A DNA stretch of 11,160 nucleotides from Bacteroidia bacterium (GTDB lineage: Bacteria; Bacteroidota; Bacteroidia; Bacteroidales; BM520). Both the position numbers and the translations under genes were made by a program. This document shows, one piece after another, positions 1 to 5,715 of this stretch. Positions within the stretch are counted from its first letter, which is position 1, and the number at the start of each line of letters is the position of its first letter. The DNA is taken from NCBI GenBank assembly GCA_009930445.1, contig RZYD01000053.1, positions 1-11,160 of the forward strand. Direction: 5' to 3'. Under the pieces are notes generated by a model. It worked only from the letters and a program-made list of their open reading frames with translations. It was not told the DNA's origin and did no database searches.

Positions 1-40
1 CCATGGTTACAATTGTTGCTTCGTAACTTCAAAGGTAACC

Positions 41-84
41 AACCGGGTTAGTCTGCAAAAAGATTGACCCGGTTAAATTTTTTT
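41..84 (+). terminator. Rho-independent terminator of a gene off the left edge
   Basis: A perfect 8-bp inverted repeat (AACCGGGT at 41-48, ACCCGGTT at 67-74) encloses an 18-nt loop and is followed by AAA and seven T at 78-84. The T-run is only on the plus strand, so it should stop a rightward transcript entering from the left. The upstream gene cannot be named: one plus frame stops with TAA at 24-26 and another with TAG at 49-51, inside the hairpin. The TAA is the more natural end. No comparable signal serves the convergent phosphatase gene. Confidence 0.75.
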
Positions 85-114
85 ACCGGACAACAGTGAA
101 ACAGAATAATACCT

Positions 115-960
115 TTAGCTTATCTCTTGTTCGATAAAATCAGCACCGTCGTAGATATGCAGGTGAGAAAATCCGGCTGCACGAATAGCCGCCAGAGAAT
201 AATCATATTCTTTTATCAGGTCGTCAGGATGGTGGGCATCGGAATTCAGCATTACCGGTATCTTCATTTCTCGAAGTACAGGAAGCCATTTTTCTTCGGG
301 GAATAAATTGCTGCACCTTCCTTTGTACCTTCCCCTGGGATTCACTTCAACAATTAAATTCTGTTGTTTAATCTGTTCCAGGGTTTCTGTCATTAAAGTG
401 AAATACCAGGGTGCGTCGGTAGAAAAGAAACGGTGTTTATTATGCATAACAATTTTATCCAAATGGCCAATAATTTCAAATTCGCCCGCCCGGATCATTT
501 GTTGTATCTGCGCATAGTATGCACCAACAGCCGCCCGGATGTCGTTGTCAAACAGCATTTTCAGCCCATTGTCGTAAGTACTAACGCGAGGCCCGTCGAT
601 AAACCACAACCCCTTCTTGTCTGGATTTACCACCAGATGCACGGATCCAATAATATAGTCCAATCCGCAGCTCTCGCGTAATGCACTAAAACTCCGGGTA
701 ACTCCGGGGATATAATCGGCTTCCAGCCCAAGAAAAATTTGTATCTGTTCCGCATATTTTTCTTGTAAGGCCCTTACTTCACGGCAGTAAACGGGCAATT
801 GATCTTCTGCAACAGCAAAGCCATTAGAAAAAGGAACCGGAGCATGAGAAGAGAATCCCAGGACAGAGAAATGATGGTTCAGCGCAGTGCGCACAAACGC
901 TTCCAAGGGGGCTTTTCCATCACAATAAAGAGAATGGGTATGAAAATTTGTTTTATCCAT
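115..960 (-). CDS. PHP-family histidinol-phosphatase-like phosphoesterase
   Basis: This 281-residue protein belongs to the PHP metal-dependent phosphoesterases, most like HisJ/HisK histidinol phosphatase, which makes histidinol from histidinol phosphate in the cytoplasm. Metal-ligand motifs run in family order: HTH near residues 7-9, SSHAP near 37-41, GLEADYI near 78-84, GSVH near 105-108, GHLDKI near 165-170, VEVNPRG near 205-210 and NSDAHHP near 239-245. The ATG at 958-960 is chosen; a GTG two codons earlier (964-966) is also open, and the HTH motif rules out a later start. No other his gene is present. Many Bacteroidota carry a bifunctional HisB, so the true substrate could be another phosphate ester (inference). 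It lies about 50 nt downstream of a tRNA gene on the same strand. Confidence 0.85.
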   Translation of the reverse strand: MDKTNFHTHSLYCDGKAPLEAFVRTALNHHFSVLGFSSHAPVPFSNGFAVAEDQLPVYCREVRALQEKYAEQIQIFLGLEADYIPGVTRSFSALRESCGLDYIIGSVHLVVNPDKKGLWFIDGPRVSTYDNGLKMLFDNDIRAAVGAYYAQIQQMIRAGEFEIIGHLDKIVMHNKHRFFSTDAPWYFTLMTETLEQIKQQNLIVEVNPRGRYKGRCSNLFPEEKWLPVLREMKIPVMLNSDAHHPDDLIKEYDYSLAAIRAAGFSHLHIYDGADFIEQEIS

Positions 961-1010
961 GGCCACAAAAATAACCTATTCCGGTGGCAGATAAAAAAAA
1001 TAAAATGGTG

Positions 1011-1083
1011 AGCCTCCCACCGGAGTCGAACCGGCGACCTGATCATTACGAGTGAACTGCTCTACCTACTGAGCTAAGGAGGC
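1011..1083 (-). tRNA. tRNA-Thr (anticodon CGU)
   Basis: The reverse strand folds as a standard 73-nt tRNA. The acceptor stem is GCCTCCT with GGGAGGC (one G-T pair). The D stem is GCTC/GAGC with GG in the loop. The anticodon loop is CTCGTAA, giving CGU, which reads ACG (Thr). The T stem is GCCGG/CCGGT with loop TTCGACT, and the discriminator is T. The anticodon stem GTTCA/TGATC has one T-T mismatch at its second pair. CCA is not encoded directly after the discriminator; the next bases are CACCA, so CCA is presumably added enzymatically. A T-rich stretch on the transcribed strand (about 991-1005) follows and could end the transcript. Confidence 0.95.
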
Positions 1084-1093
1084 AATAATTGCG

Positions 1094-1101
1094 CAAATTT
1101 A
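1094..1101 (-). promoter_or_regulatory. Candidate -7 box for tRNA-Thr
   Basis: On the minus strand these bases read TAAATTTG, a perfect match to the Bacteroidota -7 consensus TAnnTTTG. The box ends 10 bp before the first base of the tRNA, which fits a transcript starting just ahead of the mature 5' end. No clear TTG -33 element is seen at the usual distance. Confidence 0.55.
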
Positions 1102-1103
1102 CA

Positions 1104-1111
1104 TATTTTTG
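1104..1111 (+). promoter_or_regulatory. Candidate -7 box for the lysozyme-like gene
   Basis: The plus strand reads TATTTTTG, matching TAnnTTTG. It would start transcription near 1117-1119, about 20 nt before the ATG at 1139. It overlaps an in-frame TTG codon at 1109, which argues against that codon as the start. The box is 2 bp from the oppositely oriented box at 1094-1101. Confidence 0.5.
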
Positions 1112-1138
1112 CATTTGCGGAATAAAAAACCGCTAAAA

Positions 1139-1819
1139 ATGGCAAAAAAACGCAGGAAAAAGAAAAAACCCGGGTTTAATCCACGAATTATCGTTTATCT
1201 GGTAATTATATTCGCCATTTTCTATCTGCTCGATAGCTATACTTCCGGCGTATTCAAATCCAAATCACCGGTACACGGTCCCATTAAAGGATACACCTCC
1301 GAAGAGGCGGTTTTACGGGTAAAAACAAACTACGGTGCAGATGTACAACAATATGCGACAGAATTCAATGTCTCGGCGGCCTATCTTCAGGCACTGATAA
1401 TTCTGGAATCAAGCGGGAAAAGACCAGCAGGAAAACGTTTTGAGAAACATGTCTACCAAAAGCTAAAACAGGTTCGCAGTGGTCATTTGCCAAGATTCGA
1501 AAACATCACCCAGGCCGATCTGCATGATGCCACGGATGAGGCATTAAAAAACCTGGCAACATCCTGGGGGCCATTTCAGATTATGGGTTACAAATGTATC
1601 CATATGCGCATAAATCTTAGCGACCTGCGCAGTGATAAATCCGTATACTACGGTATTAAATGGATAGATGCCAATTACGGGAATTATCTCCGTAAAGGAA
1701 AATACCGCGATGCTTTTCATATTCATAACACCGGCCATCCCTACCCCACTGTCGGACCGCCACGAACGTATGATCCACAATATGTAAACAAAGGCTTACG
1801 CTATATGAAAAAGTTTTAA
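1139..1819 (+). CDS. Membrane-anchored lysozyme-fold (transglycosylase/N-acetylmuramidase-like) protein
   Basis: The 226-residue protein starts with a very basic tail (residues 2-10 are mostly K/R), then one hydrophobic segment (about 17-36), then an extracytoplasmic domain, so it is probably an N-in, C-out inner-membrane anchor. The domain resembles lysozyme-fold muramidases and lytic transglycosylases. A candidate catalytic Glu lies in ALIILESSG (E90), followed by FEKH (101-104), SWGPFQIMG (142-150), an aromatic- and Gly-rich stretch, and FHIHNTGHP (193-201). ESSG and SWGxFQIMG recall the N-acetylmuramidase family (PF11860 type). Peptidoglycan cleavage is the likely role; the exact family is inferred. 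The ATG at 1139 is preferred over the TTG at 1109 because the TTG lies in a promoter-like box. The stop overlaps that of the convergent gene. Confidence 0.7.
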   Translation: MAKKRRKKKKPGFNPRIIVYLVIIFAIFYLLDSYTSGVFKSKSPVHGPIKGYTSEEAVLRVKTNYGADVQQYATEFNVSAAYLQALIILESSGKRPAGKRFEKHVYQKLKQVRSGHLPRFENITQADLHDATDEALKNLATSWGPFQIMGYKCIHMRINLSDLRSDKSVYYGIKWIDANYGNYLRKGKYRDAFHIHNTGHPYPTVGPPRTYDPQYVNKGLRYMKKF

Positions 1820-2349
1820 TTCTGGTTTTCTTCTTTCCGGATGGCGGCCATTATACGTTTTCCGGCACTGCAGAAACCTTTTGACTCCCTATCGAGCTGC
1901 ATTCCAATGCTGTCGTACAGTTCATGACGCATTTCATGGTGACGACAGCTGATTCTATATAATATTCGCATTGAGAGCACCTTATCGCTAACCGTTTTCC
2001 CTTCCCACAATAACCTGTAAAGCGTATCGATCAATCCAGCAAGCTGGGGTTCAGGAATTTCATACCGTGAAAGAATCCGGAGCATGGCACGCCGCACGCC
2101 GTCATTTTTTTCATTTTCCACCCCTGAGCAAATAAAAGGAATACAAGAAGTAAAGCAACCGCCGTAAATTTCATCGTATGCATCCACGATCCATGCAGCA
2201 CGCCATGCAGCCGGCTGTTTTCCCGATAAGGCCAGTTTACAGTAAATTTTAAAAAGCCCGGGATTATGAGCCAGCACAGTAATCAAATCCGTTTTAGTAA
2301 TACCGGCGCCAAGGTCAGCCAAAATCTTTTCCGCGGTTTGTGTGTTCAT
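1816..2349 (-). CDS. Alpha-helical HEAT-like protein of unknown function
   Basis: I do not recognise a named family for this 177-residue protein. It appears soluble, with no signal peptide or TM segment, and is rich in amphipathic helices (for example WRAAWIVDAYDEIY at 49-62, DGVRRAMLRILSRYEI at 83-98, SDKVLSMRILYRISC at 121-135). This spacing resembles HEAT/ARM repeats and DNA-alkylation-repair-like helical scaffolds, but no catalytic motif is visible. The ATG at 2347-2349 is preferred, 7 nt after the stop of the upstream nuclease gene; an in-frame TTG at 2370 would overlap that gene by 14 nt. It is the last gene of the operon. It has five cysteines between residues 37 and 160 that form no obvious metal motif. 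A scaffold or protein-interaction role is a guess from fold alone. Confidence 0.7.
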   Translation of the reverse strand: MNTQTAEKILADLGAGITKTDLITVLAHNPGLFKIYCKLALSGKQPAAWRAAWIVDAYDEIYGGCFTSCIPFICSGVENEKNDGVRRAMLRILSRYEIPEPQLAGLIDTLYRLLWEGKTVSDKVLSMRILYRISCRHHEMRHELYDSIGMQLDRESKGFCSAGKRIMAAIRKEENQN

Positions 2350-2356
2350 GTTGTTA

Positions 2357-3370
2357 TTATTGGATAACAACCTTCTGAGTATACGGCAGACCGTATCCGG
2401 CCTTATGCCATACTACCATATACACGCCCACCGGCAGGCAGCCTGTTTCTAATTCCACCGATGGGGAGGAGATCGTCCAGGTTTTCACCTGTCGCCCGTT
2501 AAGACTATATAAGGCAACCGTTGCATCCACCGGGCCATATTCCAGGGCGTTAAAGTGCAGGGTATATTTTGTGTACCATACATGAAAAACAGGCTGTTCT
2601 GCTTCAGAAAGTATTGCGGAGGGGCCAAAAATTTTCGCCACAAATTCCGGATGGTCAATAAAAGGATTTCTATTTTGCTGATAGGAATAAATCACTTCAT
2701 TGCGGTTAATTTCAAATGCGTCGGGAGGATCCTGACTGTGCCAGGCGAGGAGTGCCGGGAGCTTTCCGTGTTCCGGTTCAGGCGCGGTATTCACTGCATC
2801 GACTACTTCCAGGTCAGGTTCTCCGTTATCGCCTTCATAGCGCACGGCCATGTAAAACAACATACGGGCCACATCGCCTTTCACTTCATCGCGGGGTTCC
2901 CAACTATCGCTGTCATAACGGCAACCTGTGGCTTCCGGATGCGGGGTTCCCCCATTGTCGAAATCCAGATTTCCCCGAGCCGAATTCACACTGGCATCCG
3001 TAGGGCGTAAATGATGCGCGTCGGTACCACAAGGCGGGTAAGTACCAAAATCACCATGCGATTTTGCCCACACATGCTCCCGGTTCCAATCATCGGGGCC
3101 ACCCCCAAAGGTACTTTTTGCTTGCGAACGCCCGGTATACAGAAGAATAATATTGTCAGGATTCGCAGGATCCTCATCGGTTTCTGCAAGAATAAAATCA
3201 CGCAAATCATTATAACTATACGCCTGATGGTCATCAATAATTTCATGCAGGACACTTTTGAGTGCATTTCCCGACAGGTTCTCCGTTCCATCGTAATAGC
3301 CAGCAGGTATTTGGGCAAAAGAGGCAATAATCGCCATAAGAAGAACAAAAGTAAGTAACAGCCTTTTCAT
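2357..3370 (-). CDS. Secreted endonuclease I family protein with T9SS-type C-terminal domain
   Basis: This 337-residue protein belongs to the endonuclease I family (PF04231; E. coli EndA and Vibrio Dns type), non-specific extracytoplasmic DNases with a beta-beta-alpha-metal active site. It opens with a signal peptide (MKRLLLTF, hydrophobic core, ASFA|Q at about 19-20). The core motifs are DDWNREHVWAKSHG (about 93-106), GTDAHHLRPTD (115-125), SARGNLDFD (130-138), ARMLFYMAVRYEGD (168-181) and NRNPFIDHPEF (233-243). The last 75 residues form a beta-rich tail with YSLNGRQV and GVYMVV, typical of T9SS type A sorting domains, so export to the surface or medium is likely. The ATG at 3368-3370 is chosen over a TTG at 3385 because it gives a clean signal peptide. 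A nutritional or extracellular-DNA-clearing role is probable but inferred. Confidence 0.9.
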   Translation of the reverse strand: MKRLLLTFVLLMAIIASFAQIPAGYYDGTENLSGNALKSVLHEIIDDHQAYSYNDLRDFILAETDEDPANPDNIILLYTGRSQAKSTFGGGPDDWNREHVWAKSHGDFGTYPPCGTDAHHLRPTDASVNSARGNLDFDNGGTPHPEATGCRYDSDSWEPRDEVKGDVARMLFYMAVRYEGDNGEPDLEVVDAVNTAPEPEHGKLPALLAWHSQDPPDAFEINRNEVIYSYQQNRNPFIDHPEFVAKIFGPSAILSEAEQPVFHVWYTKYTLHFNALEYGPVDATVALYSLNGRQVKTWTISSPSVELETGCLPVGVYMVVWHKAGYGLPYTQKVVIQ

Positions 3371-3385
3371 AATAATCGTATCCAA

Positions 3386-3946
3386 TTAATTCGAAATATA
3401 AAAATAAATATGTAAAACAGCGATTACAACCAAAGCAACTCCTCCGGCTATTCGGGCATATTTTCCCATCCCGTAATTTGCTGCACGTTTACCCAATTTA
3501 ATACCCAGAAAACCGGCCAATCCGGCACTCAGCATTGCAGCCAGGCTAAAAAGCAGAAGGGGAATCGCAAAGGCGGGCAGGCCAATAGCCACAATAAACC
3601 CATTGATGGATGCAGCCAGACCCATTATCATGATCATTCCAATATCGTCGGGTTTAATCGCGCGATCGTCGGGTTCACCTTTTCGGGCATCTAAAACCAT
3701 ACGCGTTCCAGCCAGCGTTAAAGTAGCTGTCCCCAGGGCAAAACCCGCCGATCCGGAAAAACCTATAATCCAACGCCCGATCACCATACCCAGCAGTACC
3801 ATAATCCCCTGAAAAACAGCCATAGTAATACTCATCAGCAAGTCCTCTCCAGGAGAGGTACAGCGAAAAAGGTTACTGGTCTGCCCAAGAGAAAAAGGGA
3901 CAGAGCAAAGGGCCAGAAGGATTACTATTTGCTCAACTATGGTCAT
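3386..3946 (-). CDS. MntP-like membrane protein lacking the conserved aspartates
   Basis: The 186-residue polytopic inner-membrane protein has about six hydrophobic segments (roughly 5-23, 36-58, 66-85, 104-122, 124-148, 163-183). This matches the size and layout of MntP manganese exporters (PF02659), with a hydrophilic charged loop at 86-101 (EPDDRAIKPDD). Matching points include FQGIMVLLGMVIG (45-57), AGTRMV (79-84), AASINGFIVAIGL (111-123) and the end GIKLGKRAANYGMGKYARIAGG. From remembered MntP sequences, the TM1 aspartate (SMDAF) aligns with V16 in CSVPF, and the TM4 aspartate (SLDA) with N115 in SING. Manganese export is therefore doubtful. The ATG lies inside the preceding aminotransferase gene (14-nt overlap), suggesting translational coupling. 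Another transported ion or a structural role is possible. Confidence 0.75.
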   Translation of the reverse strand: MTIVEQIVILLALCSVPFSLGQTSNLFRCTSPGEDLLMSITMAVFQGIMVLLGMVIGRWIIGFSGSAGFALGTATLTLAGTRMVLDARKGEPDDRAIKPDDIGMIMIMGLAASINGFIVAIGLPAFAIPLLLFSLAAMLSAGLAGFLGIKLGKRAANYGMGKYARIAGGVALVVIAVLHIYFYISN

Positions 3947-5042
3947 TTAAAAAAGATTCACGCTTAAAGTTATTAAATACCTCCAGTGTCATATCGATTA
4001 AATTCGTATCCGACTGCGACCCCATGTGGCCCAGACGAAATATTTTCCCTGCCAGGGGGCCATAACTACCACCTACAACGAGTCCTTTACTTCGCAGTTT
4101 TTTATCAAACATTTCCCAGGAGGCCTGCTCCGGCAGATAAAATGCACTAACCGTAGAGGCGGCATAATCCGGATCACGGACAAATAAACGATAACCATAT
4201 TCAATCATGGTTTCCCTGACCAAAGCAGCATTATAGCGATGACGCCTGATCGTTTCATCGAGACCCTCATCCAGAATAACAGAAGCAGCTTCAAACAACT
4301 GGGCAATATTAACCCAACTCGGGGTATAGGGAAAAAAACGATTCTCCGGGGCATGCTGAAAAGGTAACAAGGCATCATAGCCGCAGTAATTCACATCGGC
4401 CGCCACGTCCCAGGCCGCAGGGCTCACGGAAAGAAATGCTGCATTTGCAGGCAAAGAAAGGACTTTTTGCGTACCGCCCAAACATAAATCAATATGGTTA
4501 TCATCCACATTAATATATTCACCACCCACCGATGCCACTGCATCGACATACAAGAGAGGCACATGATATTTTTTCTTAAGGGCGCCGAGAGGAACCAGCG
4601 GATTCATCACTCCGGAAGGTGTTTCACAATGCACTGCGGTTATCATTTTTGGTTGAAACAGAGAAAGAGCCTCTTCTATACGCGCAAAATCAGCTGCAGG
4701 CCCATCATAGGGATGATTAACATACTGCACTTCGCATCCTATCGATTTTGCCATCTCTCCAATTCCTGTCCCAAAAACACCCGAAGTCACAGCCAACACT
4801 TTATCACCCGGATGGAGGGTACTTTTCAGGGCACTCCACAAAGCAATCATCCCTTCTCCTGTCATCACAACAACCCGGTTACGGGTAGCGAACAGTTGCT
4901 GCAATTTTTTTTCTGTTTCCAGATAATGCAGAAAAAAGTCTTCTTCCAGATCACCAGATCCATAATTTATTAATGCAGCACGCAAAATCCTGTCGGGAAC
5001 AGAAGTCGGCCCGGGGACCATAGGAATCGGATAGGTCTTCAT
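3933..5042 (-). CDS. Class V PLP aminotransferase, alanine-glyoxylate/serine-pyruvate type
   Basis: The 369-residue cytoplasmic enzyme is a fold-type I, class V aminotransferase of the alanine-glyoxylate / serine-pyruvate / 2-aminoethylphosphonate group. The N-terminus MVPGPTSVP (8-16) is the typical substrate-loop start. HCETPSG (138-144), YVDAVASVGGEY (165-176, Asp167 pairing with the PLP nitrogen) and GGTQKVLSLP (189-198, Lys193 as Schiff-base lysine) form the cofactor site. R336 in KIFRLGHMG is the expected carboxylate-binding arginine. It would move an amino group from a small amino acid to a 2-oxo acid such as glyoxylate or pyruvate; the exact pair cannot be read from sequence. Length is normal for the family. 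It starts 2 nt after the stop of the methionine sulfoxide reductase gene and overlaps the next gene by 14 nt, so it sits mid-operon. Confidence 0.88.
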   Translation of the reverse strand: MKTYPIPMVPGPTSVPDRILRAALINYGSGDLEEDFFLHYLETEKKLQQLFATRNRVVVMTGEGMIALWSALKSTLHPGDKVLAVTSGVFGTGIGEMAKSIGCEVQYVNHPYDGPAADFARIEEALSLFQPKMITAVHCETPSGVMNPLVPLGALKKKYHVPLLYVDAVASVGGEYINVDDNHIDLCLGGTQKVLSLPANAAFLSVSPAAWDVAADVNYCGYDALLPFQHAPENRFFPYTPSWVNIAQLFEAASVILDEGLDETIRRHRYNAALVRETMIEYGYRLFVRDPDYAASTVSAFYLPEQASWEMFDKKLRSKGLVVGGSYGPLAGKIFRLGHMGSQSDTNLIDMTLEVFNNFKRESFLNDHS

Positions 5043-5044
5043 AA

Positions 5045-5536
5045 TTATAATATCATTGATAATGCTGTTTCTTGCGGAGGGTCAATCATCCTGACGATTT
5101 TTTCCAACCACTCCCGGTCGATTTCATCAAAAGATCTCACCGCGGTACTGTCGACATCCAAAACGCCATAAAGAACACCAGAGGCATCAAAAAGCGGCAC
5201 CACAATTTCAGACCGAGAGCGAGAATCACAGGCAATATGATCCGGGAAAAGATGAACATCTTCAACAATCACTGTTTGACAATGATTAACGGCAGTCCAG
5301 CAAACGCCTTTATGGCGTGCCAGAACCTGACAGGCCACGGGGCCCTGATAAGGGCCAACCATCAATTCGCCGGAGCGCAACGTATAAAAACCTGTCCAGA
5401 AAAAATAATCCACCTTATGGTGTAGCACTGCAATAACCGTCGCCATACGGGCCTGACGATCGCCGGGCTTATTGAGTAACTCTTTTATCTGCTGACAAAG
5501 GCGCATGTAACGCTTTTTTTTTCGCTCTGAATCCAT
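5045..5536 (-). CDS. msrC: Free methionine-(R)-sulfoxide reductase (GAF domain)
   Basis: This 163-residue single GAF-domain protein is a good match to fRMsr (E. coli YebR/MsrC), which reduces free L-methionine-(R)-sulfoxide using thioredoxin. The three cysteines expected for catalysis and resolution are present: C69 in GPVACQVL, C79 in KGVC and C103 in HIACDS. Their spacing of 10 and 24 residues equals that remembered for E. coli fRMsr (84/94/118). The substrate-pocket segments WTGFY (47-51), VGPYQG (60-65), DSRSRSEIVVPL (104-115) and GVLDVDS (124-130) are also as expected. It is the first gene of the five-gene minus-strand run and has its own promoter-like box upstream. The extra basic start (residues 4-9, ERKKKR) carries no signal peptide, so the protein is cytoplasmic. 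Confidence 0.9.
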   Translation of the reverse strand: MDSERKKKRYMRLCQQIKELLNKPGDRQARMATVIAVLHHKVDYFFWTGFYTLRSGELMVGPYQGPVACQVLARHKGVCWTAVNHCQTVIVEDVHLFPDHIACDSRSRSEIVVPLFDASGVLYGVLDVDSTAVRSFDEIDREWLEKIVRMIDPPQETALSMIL

Positions 5537-5583
5537 GAAAAATCAGGGTTATTATTTTCTATTCAACATCACTTTACACGCCA

Positions 5584-5591
5584 CAAAACTA
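5584..5591 (-). promoter_or_regulatory. Candidate promoter -7 box of the five-gene operon
   Basis: The minus strand reads TAGTTTTG, matching TAnnTTTG, about 48 bp before the ATG of the reductase gene. A TTTTG lies 16 nt upstream of it and could act as the -33 element, slightly closer than the usual spacing. The predicted transcript would start near 5577 and carry a 5' leader of about 40 nt. Confidence 0.5.
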
Positions 5592-5650
5592 CACATTTTT
5601 TCGTGTTCAAAAGGAAAAACAGATAACTTCCCCGCAGTAACAGGGGGCAT

Positions 5651-5696
5651 AAAAAATACGGATGCCCGGAGGAGCCTCTCCTCTTGCGCATCCGTA
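5651..5696 (-). terminator. Rho-independent terminator of tnaA
   Basis: On the minus strand, 20 nt after the tryptophanase stop, TACGGATGC (5696-5688) pairs perfectly with GCATCCGTA (5665-5657), followed at once by six T (5656-5651). An inner 6-bp stem (GAGGAG with CTCCTC, loop of 3 nt) extends the hairpin. There is no T-run on the plus strand, so it works in the tnaA direction only and separates tnaA from the operon beginning at 5536. Confidence 0.9.
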
Positions 5697-5715
5697 CCTA
5701 AGAGTTAAAGACAGG

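Noticed and set aside
4..41. Inverted repeat TGGTTAC/GTAACCA at 4-10 and 35-41
   Set aside because: 24-nt spacer, no T-run, and it overlaps the better terminator hairpin; probably chance or the end of an upstream coding region.
958..973. TATTTTTG on the minus strand at 973-966 as a promoter for the phosphatase gene
   Set aside because: It would start transcription at the ATG itself, requiring a leaderless mRNA, while the conserved HTH motif rules out a later start. The site lies in an AT-rich stretch, and co-transcription with the tRNA is at least as likely.
2888..2950. Repeated GCGGGGTTCCC in the endonuclease gene
   Set aside because: Two copies of 11 bp within coding sequence, at unrelated protein positions; no sign of a mobile or regulatory repeat.
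2555..3358. Long plus-strand ORFs opposite the endonuclease and other minus-strand genes
   Set aside because: They are antisense shadows; the minus-strand frames carry complete conserved domains with signal peptide and family motifs.
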